A stretch of DNA of 64,000 nucleotides from Sabellastarte sp. h YS-2021 (lineage: Eukaryota; Annelida; Polychaeta; Sabellida; Sabellidae): positions 93,532,537-93,596,536 of the forward strand of contig OZ024936.1 in NCBI GenBank assembly GCA_964017235.1, given 5' to 3'. The translations under genes and the position numbers were made by a program. The notes beneath the pieces were generated by a model. That model was given only the letters and a program-made list of their open reading frames with translations. It made no database searches and had not been told where the DNA came from. Position 1 is the stretch's first letter. The number at the start of each line of letters is the position of its first letter. Of this stretch, positions 42,893-52,078 are shown in pieces.

Positions 42893-44907
42893 TTGACATT
42901 GGATTCATATCAAATCATGTCTTCTCCCAGCCAGAAGCATGGAAGTTGCGGACACATCATGGCTACTTCCGACAGCCATAGTTTCCGCGCACGCTGCAGA
43001 GAGAAGGGTAAGGGCTCAGATCCCTGTATTTCAAATAATGATTGTAACTCTTGTAACTCACTCACTGAGGACCAATGTTTGCAGTTGTCCATGCCTTCTT
43101 ACAGACTGAAGAAGGAAAAACGTGATCTTAAAAAATCCAGTGAACCCCCCAAACAGGACTCCTCCAGTTCCTCTCTCATAGATCCGTCCTCTGTGATGGG
43201 GTAGTGGGAGTGGTGAACGACCAGGGGATTTTGCAGTCCCCTTGTTCGAGTTCAGGTAAGAAGAAAAAGACTAATCCTTCTGAGAAAGTAAAAGCTTCAT
43301 CTTCTAAGTCTTCAAAAGCTCACAGATCCTCACCAGATACTAGGATCGAGGAGTTAGACCAGAAATGGTCAGAAAGATTTAATAGACTAGAAGCTCTTCT
43401 ATTGGCAAAGTCTTTGGATAGGCAGGAACCAACCTTTACTTCAGTAAAAGTTACTCCCGCACACTCCCCTTCTGCTGAGTCGGCTATCTCCACTAAGCCA
43501 TTCATCAGGCCTCAAGCTTCAGATTCGTCGGTTACCGACCTCGCCCCTCAAAGACAGGCTACCGACCAATCACATGAACCAGACTCTCTTCAACATGTTT
43601 CAGATTTGCCTGGTAGTTTTCAGACTGCTTCCAAGTCGACAGGCAAATCGACCAAGGGAAAGGTGTCGACCGACGTTCAGATCTAGCTGGCACTGATTCT
43701 CCTCTATTTCAGCAAGTGCCCCGCATGTCGTCATCGGCTCCGGCAAGAAGACAAAGCACTTCCTTAATGGACACCGACTCTGAATCTGAAATCTCTGATC
43801 GCCCCCCAGTAGACTTATTTGTGGAGGAAGGGGAACTTTCAAATCAGGAACATGAGATTTCTGCTACTGACCCAGATCTCTCCCTCTCAGAGGAACAGAA
43901 CTATCGTGAAACAATGAGTGGACCCACATCCCAGAGATTGACTCAACGACTTCCAAGTCTGAAGATAACCCTCTTGCGGGTCCTAAGTCTCAGCCAACAG
44001 GGAAAGTCTCCGTTAGCATGCCCACGGATGAATGGCTTTGCAGCAAGATGGGAAAACTTAACCTCAGGGGGGTACTCATCGCGAAATTCAGAGGCTGGAG
44101 GGCTCCTCAAAGACCAGTTCGTGCGCCCTCCCCAAGTCACAGTCGAAATGGTATCACTTTGTACTGAACCAGAAGAACTCTGATCAAGAACCTGGCAAGA
44201 CAGTGACTACTTGGAGCAGGGACGCATCCAAAATAAACAGTACCTACAGTCGTATAGCCAAAGCAGCAGGCATTGCCTCAACCCCACCGGCCTCACGCCA
44301 GATTTCTCAGGACAATTTGAGACGGTGGGAAAAGTCAGTCTGCAAAGCGTCTACCTTTTGCAATCAAGCGGCTGCTTTCAACAGATGCCTTTACAAGGTG
44401 CAGGATAGTATGCAGTCCCACTTGAAGGTCATTAAGTCAGAACTGAGTAAGGGAAAGTCTTCAGGAAAGGTCTCACATTCTGCTGATAAGCTGCAGTTCC
44501 TATTGAACTTCAATTCAAGCATTACGCAGTCGATGGCCAAGACCCTTCAACATTTAACTGACTTTGTTTTTGTTACTGTTGCTAACACCACATTGGCAAG
44601 GCGGGACTCATATCTTTCTCATCTCAAGATGGGTATCAAGCCTGACACCTTGACTGCCTTACATACGGGCCCTCTCCACGTTCTGACCTTGTTTCCAGAT
44701 GCAGCCCTGAAACAGGCAGAGCAGGATATCGCGAACTTTGACAGTAAGGGTCAGGTCCACTCAGGAAAGAAGGGTCGCTTCCACCCATATGAAGGCCATG
44801 ACAAACAGGCAGACTACAGGAAAGACGACCGACCTGCCTGGAAGAACATTGGAAACAGGTCTCGGAATAAGAAGAGTAAAGGCAAAGCCTCTTATGACAC
44901 CTCGTGA
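42893..44907 (+). pseudogene. DIRS copy 2 gag-like region, frameshifted
   Basis: Four open pieces in different frames (42893-43204, 43204-43686, 43716-44183, 44203-44907) follow the copy 3 gag-like protein. Near the N-terminus, Cys residues are spaced like those in copy 3 (DPCISNNDCNSCNSLTEDQC). A Ser/Lys-rich middle comes next, then a helical region with CNQAAAFNRCLYKVQDSM, and a basic end. At least three frameshifts make it non-functional as read. Confidence 0.75.
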
Positions 44908-45021
44908 CCAGCCAAGGGCCAGCAGTCCTATAAATGACAATTACTTTGTAAACAGTTTACGGGACGGACTGCTGGCTGGGAGCAAGACTCTAACACAAGA
45001 AAAGACAATAAATGTTGTAAA

Positions 45022-45537
45022 TTGTCATGTTGTAACAGATGTACCTTCTGTGCCCAGGCACTCCCAAAAGAGAGAGCTAAGTCCCGGGGCAGCAGATTGT
45101 CAATTGAAAAGAAATCACAAATTAAAATAGGTGAAAAGTGTTTCTTGTGTCACTCAATTGTCTTGTGTCCAACCTGTAAACAATGCCCAAAATGTTGTAC
45201 AAAAACTACCTTAGGGGCCATACTTCAAAACCTTTGGCAAACTTGGCTGGATCTGGGTGCCGGTCCGAAAAGTAGTTCAAACATTGAGAGAAGACTACTC
45301 TCGCCCCTTTCGGACCCGGCCAAATCTGACAAGATATCCCACTGTCGTAAGATGTTATGTACATCCTCACAGGAACAGCTACCTGTTGGAGGCATTACAT
45401 CAGCTGATCGACAAAAATGCAGTGGAGCTAGTATGGAACCAAACATCTCTAGGGTTTTTCAACCGACTATTTTTGGTCCCAGGAGGGTCGGAGGGGAATC
45501 CCCTCTTGGAACTTATCCCTGGTCTTACACCAGCTGA
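45022..45537 (+). CDS. Cys-rich frame overlapping RT start in DIRS copy 2
   Basis: A 171-codon frame contains CFLCHSIVLCPTCKQCPKCC, eight cysteines in CxxC-like spacing that suggest a zinc-binding knuckle. Downstream it overlaps the RT frame (45257-45553, with LGFFNRLFLVPGG) in another register, the same kind of overlap as between recombinase and RT frames in copy 3. Whether it is translated is unknown. Confidence 0.45.
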   Translation: MSCCNRCTFCAQALPKERAKSRGSRLSIEKKSQIKIGEKCFLCHSIVLCPTCKQCPKCCTKTTLGAILQNLWQTWLDLGAGPKSSSNIERRLLSPLSDPAKSDKISHCRKMLCTSSQEQLPVGGITSADRQKCSGASMEPNISRVFQPTIFGPRRVGGESPLGTYPWSYTS

Positions 45538-45572
45538 CAAAGGCTCCTTTTAAACCAATCAAGGAAGCTTCC

Positions 45573-46220
45573 TTGAAGCATTTGACCTTCAAGACAGTTT
45601 TCCTCTTAGCCCTTGGCTCAGGCAAACGTAGAAGTGAGATTCATGCTTGGCAGAATAAAAATATCAGACACCAATCTGATTGGTCAAAGGTGTCACTGTA
45701 CCCATCACCCAGCTTTCTGTCAAAGAATCAGCTCGCCAAAGAGAGTCCAGAAAGTGTGGCCCCAGTGATTATTCCTGCACTGGCCCCAACGCTGGATAGG
45801 TCCCTCAAGTATGACAGGTCGCTCTGCCCAAACAGGGCTTTGCGCTATTTGGACAGGACCTCAGACATCAGGCAAAATAAAGAGTTGGGCTTTCTTTCCT
45901 TTAAGAAAGGTTTCGACAAAGACATCTCGCCTGCCACTATCACCTCGTGGATCAAATAGACTGTGATCCTATGTTAAGAGCTCTCTGATCAGGAGGCCCA
46001 CACCTTACATCAAGTCAAAGCCCATGATGTCAGGGCCTTCGCCACTTCTAAGGCTTTCCAGTCGGGAGTCTCTCCCTGGAATAAATTTTGTCAGCCTGCC
46101 ACTGGAAATCAAAATACCTTCACACAATTTTATCTGAAGGATGTTGCCTGGGCTGACTCAGAGCTCTACCACCAGGGCCCAGTAGTGGCTGCTCAGCAGA
46201 TCCACCAACAGCCCAAGATT
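45573..46220 (+). pseudogene. DIRS copy 2 tyrosine recombinase remnant
   Basis: It contains LTFKTVFLLALGSGKRRSEI (first catalytic Arg box) and later, after a stop at 45957-45959, HDVRAFATSKAF (H-x-x-R) and NTFTQFYLKDVAW (with the nucleophile Tyr). The core-binding domain is absent because the internal deletion joins RT sequence to LTKAPF. One stop and one shift are needed to read it through. Confidence 0.85.
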
Positions 46221-46556
46221 TAGAGGATATCTGTACATATGTAAATAGTTGTACGTTGTATATTTTGTATATATATTTAAGAAGCATAAAAAAACCTGAT
46301 GTGCTTCCTTTGGGAGGTTTATTTCTATGGGACTGAACTCATCCCTCTCTTCCCCTACCTCAGAGCAGGTCTGTAAAAAATGGGGGGGGGAGGTTAGTCA
46401 GTTTGGACCGGTTATCCGGTTTCTGGTAGCCAACTATAGCCTTAAGGGTTTCCTGACCTCATGTTCGACCCAGGCTTAGATGAAATAGTTGTTAGTTCCT
46501 TTTCTGAGTTCATTCAAGCCCCCAGTAACTTACCCGCCGACCAAGTGGTAGTTATT

Positions 46557-46670
46557 CAGCAATTGTCCATTGGATAGGATGTATTAACGCAATAAAATTG
46601 CAAATTTAATAAGTAAATTAAATTTTTATAAGTTAATACCCTATCCAATGGACACACAAGACCCTCTCAC
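46557..46670. repeat. Internal complementary region of DIRS copy 2
   Basis: AATTGTCCATTGGATAGG at the left and CCTATCCAATGGACA at the right are inverted. Between them, AACGCAATAAAATTGCAAATTTAA joins the two termini in circular order. The right half is the inverse of the right end at about 46818-46880. Confidence 0.85.
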
Positions 46671-46880
46671 CGACCCCGCTATCAGCTTACTAGGGGCCTA
46701 ATAGGTTTAGACAATGAAAAAGATGCTATGACGTCACGCTGTCTAGATAGGAAGAAAGTACGATGCGCCACCTGGCTTTTTCTATCGTTTGGCGGGCTGG
46801 TCTGCGCCGACCGGATAAGCAATTGTCCATTGGATAGGGTATTAACTTATAAACATTTAATTTACTTATTAAATTTGCAA

Positions 46881-46996
46881 TTTTGTGTTTTTGCCTTATA
46901 TCTCCTTTATTCTTGCTTTTACAGCTTTAGAATGTATTAAAAGGTATTGGGAAACCATATGTGAGAGTCTAGATAGCTGGTCAGATTTACCCCTGC

Positions 46997-47031
<35 letters not shown>

Positions 47032-47535
47032 TTATGGGTCAAACTGGGGTCATAAAATAGCCGATTTTGTGTTTTGCCTTATATCTCTTTTATTCTTGCT
47101 TTTAGAGTTTTAGAATGTATTAAGAGGTATTGGGAAACCTTATGTGAAGAGTCTAGATAGCCGGTCAGATATACCCTGGGATCCCCCCTTATGGGTCAAA
47201 CTAGGGTCATAAAATAGCCGATTTTGTGTTTTGGCCTTTTATCTCCTTTATTCTTGCTTTTACAGTTTTAATATGTATTAAGATGTATCGGGAAACCTTA
47301 TGTGAAGAGTCTAGATAGCCGGTCAGGTTTACCCCCTGACCCCCATTATGGATCAAACTGGATTCATCAAATAGCCGATTTTGTGTTTTTGCCTTATATC
47401 TATTTTATTCTTGCTTTCAGAGATTTACAATGTATTAAGAGGTATTGGGAAACCTTACATGATGCATCTAGATAGCTGATCAGATTTACCCCCTGCGCCC
47501 CCCTACGGGTCAAATTGCAGTCATAAAATAGCCGA
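46881..47535 (+). mobile_element. Helitron-like element B, middle segment
   Basis: Four tandem units with TTGCCTTATATCTC and TCTAGATAGC(C/T)GGTCAG lie between DIRS copies 2 and 3. One unit has a 34-C run (46998-47031) where its neighbours have 5-7 C. Confidence 0.85.
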
Positions 47536-47552
47536 TTTTATTGCGCTACAAT

Positions 47553-47696
47553 AGCTTACCATGTGGGACTGAATGCTTTACTGGTTGCCGCGAGGCACAG
47601 ACGACCAACGCTCGAGAAAAACAAGCATGCAGTTGGTTCGGCCTCATAGGTTGTCGTGACGTCATCACTTCCTGTGTATCAGCCTCCTTTTCGTTG
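47553..47696. repeat. Left inverted terminal repeat of DIRS copy 3
   Basis: It starts AGCTTACCATGTGGGACTGA and ends CCTCCTTTTCGTTG. It matches the reverse complement of 53630-53773 at 143 of 144 positions and contains a palindromic CRE-like TGACGTCA at 47657-47664. Confidence 0.95.
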
Positions 47697-47931
47697 GTTT
47701 TCAAAGCTGTTTTCTATTATATCTCTGGATATATTGTTTGTCATTCGTCCATAATTCGGCTTTTCCTTTATTTAGCAGTATAGAATCTTATACCCAATTT
47801 TCAGCACTTCCGGTGCTGTATTTTGTCAGTTTTTTAACGTCTTCTTTTTTCGCGTGTTGTGTGCTCGCCACTACACTAGTACTGCTCGAATCTTCGGTTC
47901 GGAGTATTTTCATATTTTATTGCATTAAAAC

Positions 47932-50022
47932 ATGGCCACCGCCCACCAGTCTTCTAAAGATAAACCCAGATCCAGCAAATGCAATAATTTCTGTCAGCCA
48001 TTCGACAGTCATGGCTATTGCCCTTCCTGCAGAGATGCAGGGAAGGGCGATGATCTGTGTGTTACAAAAGCTGGTACTTGTCAAATCTGTGCGTCTTTCA
48101 CAGACGAACAGTCCACTAAAATTGCTAATAGAAGACGATACAAGAAAAAACATCCCACTTCTCAGGCATCGGACAAAGATCGGGACGAGGTTCTTGGCGA
48201 TTCTTTTGAATCGTTTTCTGGATCGCAAGCCGAACTTGAAGCTGCGGCCGATCATTTGTTTACTTCACCTCCACGTCCCAGACCCTTATCTTTCGATCCT
48301 TTGCCTCTTACTACACCAGGGCGTACTGTTCCTCCCACTCCCAGTACAGCCTTACATCATAAAGTCCATTCTTCTGTAGAAAAGTCTTTGGACCACAAAT
48401 TTGATCAGAAATTCGGTGTTTTTCAGGCCAACATCTATGATGCCCTTAAATCTATGCGTGAAGATTTCCTAAAATCTCAACAAGGGCTGGCTGATAAGAT
48501 CGCCTCTTCGGCTGTTCGCACCGAACCTCAGACCTCTGTCAGTGCTTCTGAACCCATGGATATTGAATATGGCCCTTCTCTTCCTCCTCGCCTTCAGGCC
48601 GAGCAAGGTTCGGACGTTCGTCTTAGCTCTTCCGAACAGACACAGTCTGTTCGCCCCAAGACGTCCTCTCACAAGGTTAGCCATGCTCCAATCTCAGGTT
48701 CGGGATCTGATTCCGATCATGATCGCCCTTCATATTCTAGACCTAAAAAGCACTCTGACAAGTCTAAACATAAGTCAAGGTCCGCATATTTGCCCTCATC
48801 GTCTGGGGAGGATCAGTCCCCTAGACGTAAACACAGGTCTCCCAAGCCCCAGAGAATGGCCTCTGATGATCAGGAACATCCTCAAATTGACCTTGACCCG
48901 CCCTACTATAGGGATGTGGCTCTGGCTGACATCCCAAATCAATATGCGGAGGAGGTAGATACTTTTCGACGTATCCTCAAATTACCTGATCCGAGGGATT
49001 CAGTCCCCAGACCTGCTACTGCTATCATAGGTATCGATGACGAGGTGGCCGTCCAAGAGCTGAGACCTACGGGTCCATCAGCTATGTTGCCCCTCAACTC
49101 TGGTATAAGAGATGCCTTTGACAAATTCAACAATGACCTTATGGCTGCAAACCTGGCAGAGGGCAAATACCCAAAGCCCCCCCCTTCCACTTCTAAGTGG
49201 TACAAGGTTGGACAACCTTGTTTTTCGGAGAAACTCCAAGACTTAAATGCAGACTTTGCCAAGATCTGTATATCTCCTAAACCTTCGGGGGCCCCTTTAG
49301 GCAAGGTCCCACTCTCTGTCCTCAAGGACTTAGAACAACAGGCAAGGTACAATCTAACCACTTTGAATTTCACGACCACTTTTGCCAAGACATCCTCCTC
49401 CTGTAACTCTACCATGAGGAGGTGTCGTTATGGACTAAAAGAAACCTTCAAGAAGGTCAAGTCCCAGGTCAGGAAAGGTGCCGACCCTGAAAAAGCAGTA
49501 AAACGTGGTTATGATGAGGCCTATGACTACTTTGATCCCTGGGAGAAGACCCTCACTATTCAACATAAGGCCATAACCTGCCTGAGCAAATCCCTTGCCC
49601 ATATTTTACAAAGGGAACTTTATACAATGGCAACTTCCGGCTTGCTTAGACGCGAAGCCGAAATGTCCCATCTGCAGCCACAATTAGGGGAAACCAGACG
49701 TCAAGAGCTCAGGAATTCCTCTCTCTGGACTCGTTCCCTGTTCAACTCCCAGTCAGTGAAGGAAGGCGAGGACTTCCTTCTCAAAAAAGGCACCTCAAAA
49801 GATGCTCAGGGTTTCGGACCCTACCAAAATAAGCCCTTTCGTGGTTCCCACCACAATAAGAGAAGAGGCTCCTACAGGAAACGCCCCTTTGGGGGCAATT
49901 CCTCCCAAAGCAGCAACTATTCGTTTCCCTCTTCTAGAGGAAAACCAAACTTCAGAGGCTCCAGGGGTCGCTTTCGACCCCACAACAAAGGAAAAGGGCG
50001 TGGAAACCCCTCTTCCCAATGA
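47932..50022 (+). CDS. DIRS copy 3 gag-like protein (696 aa)
   Basis: It presumably packages the element RNA. Near the N-terminus there is a Cys/His cluster: CNNFCQPFDSHGYCPSC, then CVTKAGTCQIC (residues about 17-60). The middle is Ser/Pro/Lys-rich and disordered. From about residue 330 to 600 the protein looks folded and helical and is shared with copies 2 and 4 (for example REAEMSHLQ near 575). The C-terminus is Arg/Gly-rich (RGSRGRFRPHNKGKGRG), as in nucleic-acid-binding gag tails. AAAACATGG gives a good start context. The UGA stop (50020-50022) is followed by an open frame in the same register. Confidence 0.88.
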   Translation: MATAHQSSKDKPRSSKCNNFCQPFDSHGYCPSCRDAGKGDDLCVTKAGTCQICASFTDEQSTKIANRRRYKKKHPTSQASDKDRDEVLGDSFESFSGSQAELEAAADHLFTSPPRPRPLSFDPLPLTTPGRTVPPTPSTALHHKVHSSVEKSLDHKFDQKFGVFQANIYDALKSMREDFLKSQQGLADKIASSAVRTEPQTSVSASEPMDIEYGPSLPPRLQAEQGSDVRLSSSEQTQSVRPKTSSHKVSHAPISGSGSDSDHDRPSYSRPKKHSDKSKHKSRSAYLPSSSGEDQSPRRKHRSPKPQRMASDDQEHPQIDLDPPYYRDVALADIPNQYAEEVDTFRRILKLPDPRDSVPRPATAIIGIDDEVAVQELRPTGPSAMLPLNSGIRDAFDKFNNDLMAANLAEGKYPKPPPSTSKWYKVGQPCFSEKLQDLNADFAKICISPKPSGAPLGKVPLSVLKDLEQQARYNLTTLNFTTTFAKTSSSCNSTMRRCRYGLKETFKKVKSQVRKGADPEKAVKRGYDEAYDYFDPWEKTLTIQHKAITCLSKSLAHILQRELYTMATSGLLRREAEMSHLQPQLGETRRQELRNSSLWTRSLFNSQSVKEGEDFLLKKGTSKDAQGFGPYQNKPFRGSHHNKRRGSYRKRPFGGNSSQSSNYSFPSSRGKPNFRGSRGRFRPHNKGKGRGNPSSQ

Positions 50023-52078
50023 CTCCTATCAAGCCTCAGTCAATCCACCAGTAGGAGGTCGCCTCCGTTCTTTCAGGAGAGACTGGCACGCAAACAATTG
50101 CTCAGCCAACGTGTTAAATATCATCACCAATGGCTACGTTCTGCCATTCCTCTCAAGGCCAAACTTGATAAGATTTCCTCTGATTGTGTCAGAGTACAAG
50201 GCCCCTCAAAAAGACCAAGCCTTGGCCGATTGCATCCAGTCTCTCCTGTTAAAGAACGCTATCGAAAGGGTGGAAAATGTAAAATCTCTCGGGTTTTACA
50301 GTCGCCTCTTTCTTGTACCCAAGCCTCACCAAAGGTGGAGGCCAGTAATAGACCTAAGCAGGCTCAACACTTTTCTACACGTAGAAAAGTTCAAAATGGA
50401 AACGCCAGAGTCCATCAGGACTTCTCTGATTCCGGGGGAATGGGTAGCGTCAATAGACCTGTCGGACGCTTACCTCCACATCCCCATCCATCCAAACTCA
50501 AGGAAGTATCTAAGATTTTGCCACAGGTCACAGGTGTTCCAGTTCACCTCGCTCCCATTCGGACTAGCCACAGCCCCCCAGGTATTCACCATGGTCGTCA
50601 AAGAAGTGAAGCTCATGGCCCTCAGCAGAGGACTCAGACTTCATCAATACCTGGACGACTGGCTGATCAGGTCTCAGTCCCAGGAGGAAGCATTAGTGGA
50701 CACTCGGACAGTGGTAGATCTCACCCAGTCCTTGGGATGGATCTTAAACCAAGAGAAATCAGAACTGAAACCAACTCAGGTGTTCTCGTTCGTGGGCTAC
50801 GAATACCACCTAGATTCAGCCCTTGTAAAACCCACTCAAGGGAGATGGCTCAAACTTCAGGATTTGATCCTACGACTCAAGTCGAAACATGTTTTGACTG
50901 CAAGATGTTTGATGTCTCTAATTGGGTTGCTAGCCTCAACGGAGAAGATGGTCCCGGAGGGACGCCTTCACATGAGACCGTTTCAGTTTCACCTGAAAGA
51001 GGACTGGAAATTTCCTCAGTCGCTGGACAGCCTCCTTCCCTGGACAGAAGTCATTTCTGCTCATCTGGACTGGTGGCAGAATCCTGCAAAGGTGATGATA
51101 GGCGCCGACCTTCATCCCAAAGACCACAGTATCCAACTCTTTACAGACGCCTCAAACGAAGGCTGGGGCGCTCACTTAGAACAAAGTTCTACAAAAGGGC
51201 TGTGGTCACCTCAGGAAAAAGGACTTCACATAAATGTCCTAGAATTGAAAGCTGTCTTTCTGGCTTTGAGACACTTCAAAGACCAGTGTCAGGACCAAAC
51301 AGTGCTAGTTGCCACGGACAACTCAACTGTGGTAGCTTACATAAACAAACAAGGGGGAACACACTCGGCGGAGATGTGCGCACTCCTGTGGAGACTCATG
51401 ACCTGGTGCCACCACTATCACATAATCTTGAAAGCCAGACACATTCCAGGGTGCCTGAATGTGATGGCCGACCTACTTTCCAGGTCGAACCAGGTTCAGT
51501 CGACCGAATGGTCACTCCATCCACAGGTGTTCAAACAGATCTGCCGAAAGTGGTTCACTCCCCACGTGGACCTTTTTGCCACTCATCTGAACCACAAGCT
51601 CCCTCTGTACGTGTCTCCTATCCCAGACCCCCAGGCCTGGGACATAGATGCTCTAAACATAGACTGGACGGGTCTCACTGCTTATGCTTACCCTCCAACG
51701 GCTCTCCTTTACAGGGTGATCCAAAAAATCAGGCAATGCACCTGCCTGATCATTCTAATAGCCCCAGGCTGGCCAGGGATGCCCTGGTTCTGGGACCTAG
51801 TGCAGCTCTCAACAGAGATCCCTCTACAACTCCCGGTGTCGACAACTCTCCTCAAGCAGTCCCACAACTTTGTGTTCCACAGCTCCCCGCAGCACCTCAA
51901 CCTCCACGCCTGGTCTCTAGGAGTGGACAACTCCAAGAACAAGGCTTCTCTGTGGAAGTGGCAGAGAGAATTGCTGCACCTCAGCGGTCTTCAACAAGGA
52001 ACATCTACAAATCAAAGTGGGCCCTATTTGAAAAATGGTGCAGAGATAATTCGGTGGATTTCTCCTCACCATCTGTGA
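49802..52078 (+). CDS. DIRS copy 3 reverse transcriptase-RNase H
   Basis: It copies the element RNA into DNA. RT motifs in order: RLFLVPKPHQRWRPVIDLSR, SIDLSDAYLHIPI (motif A, about residue 216), LPFGLATAPQVF (motif B), YLDDWL (catalytic pair, about 282). RNase H follows: LFTDASNEGWGAHL (about 446), LELKAVFLAL (Glu), ATDNSTVVAYINKQGG (Asp, about 503), RHIPGCLNVMADLLSR (His/Asp, about 547). All expected catalytic residues are present. The first ~75 codons overlap the gag-like frame, so the true start is uncertain; frameshifting or internal initiation is possible. Confidence 0.95.
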   Translation: MLRVSDPTKISPFVVPTTIREEAPTGNAPLGAIPPKAATIRFPLLEENQTSEAPGVAFDPTTKEKGVETPLPNDSYQASVNPPVGGRLRSFRRDWHANNCSANVLNIITNGYVLPFLSRPNLIRFPLIVSEYKAPQKDQALADCIQSLLLKNAIERVENVKSLGFYSRLFLVPKPHQRWRPVIDLSRLNTFLHVEKFKMETPESIRTSLIPGEWVASIDLSDAYLHIPIHPNSRKYLRFCHRSQVFQFTSLPFGLATAPQVFTMVVKEVKLMALSRGLRLHQYLDDWLIRSQSQEEALVDTRTVVDLTQSLGWILNQEKSELKPTQVFSFVGYEYHLDSALVKPTQGRWLKLQDLILRLKSKHVLTARCLMSLIGLLASTEKMVPEGRLHMRPFQFHLKEDWKFPQSLDSLLPWTEVISAHLDWWQNPAKVMIGADLHPKDHSIQLFTDASNEGWGAHLEQSSTKGLWSPQEKGLHINVLELKAVFLALRHFKDQCQDQTVLVATDNSTVVAYINKQGGTHSAEMCALLWRLMTWCHHYHIILKARHIPGCLNVMADLLSRSNQVQSTEWSLHPQVFKQICRKWFTPHVDLFATHLNHKLPLYVSPIPDPQAWDIDALNIDWTGLTAYAYPPTALLYRVIQKIRQCTCLIILIAPGWPGMPWFWDLVQLSTEIPLQLPVSTTLLKQSHNFVFHSSPQHLNLHAWSLGVDNSKNKASLWKWQRELLHLSGLQQGTSTNQSGPYLKNGAEIIRWISPHHL

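Larger units (their letters stand above)
42651..46880 (+). mobile_element. DIRS-like retrotransposon copy 2, internally deleted
   Basis: Inverted terminal repeats share GATGCTAT(A/G)ACGTCACG and CTGTCTAGATAGGAA (left about 42700-42771, right about 46712-46830). An internal complementary region lies at about 46557-46670, and TTAACTTATAAA marks the right end. It holds gag-like frames, the first part of RT, then directly the recombinase. About 2 kb of RT-RNase H present in copy 3 is missing near 45480-45535. Confidence 0.85.

Noticed and set aside
49795-50019. Antisense frame inside DIRS copy 3
   Set aside because: Shadow of the gag and RT frames; no independent support.
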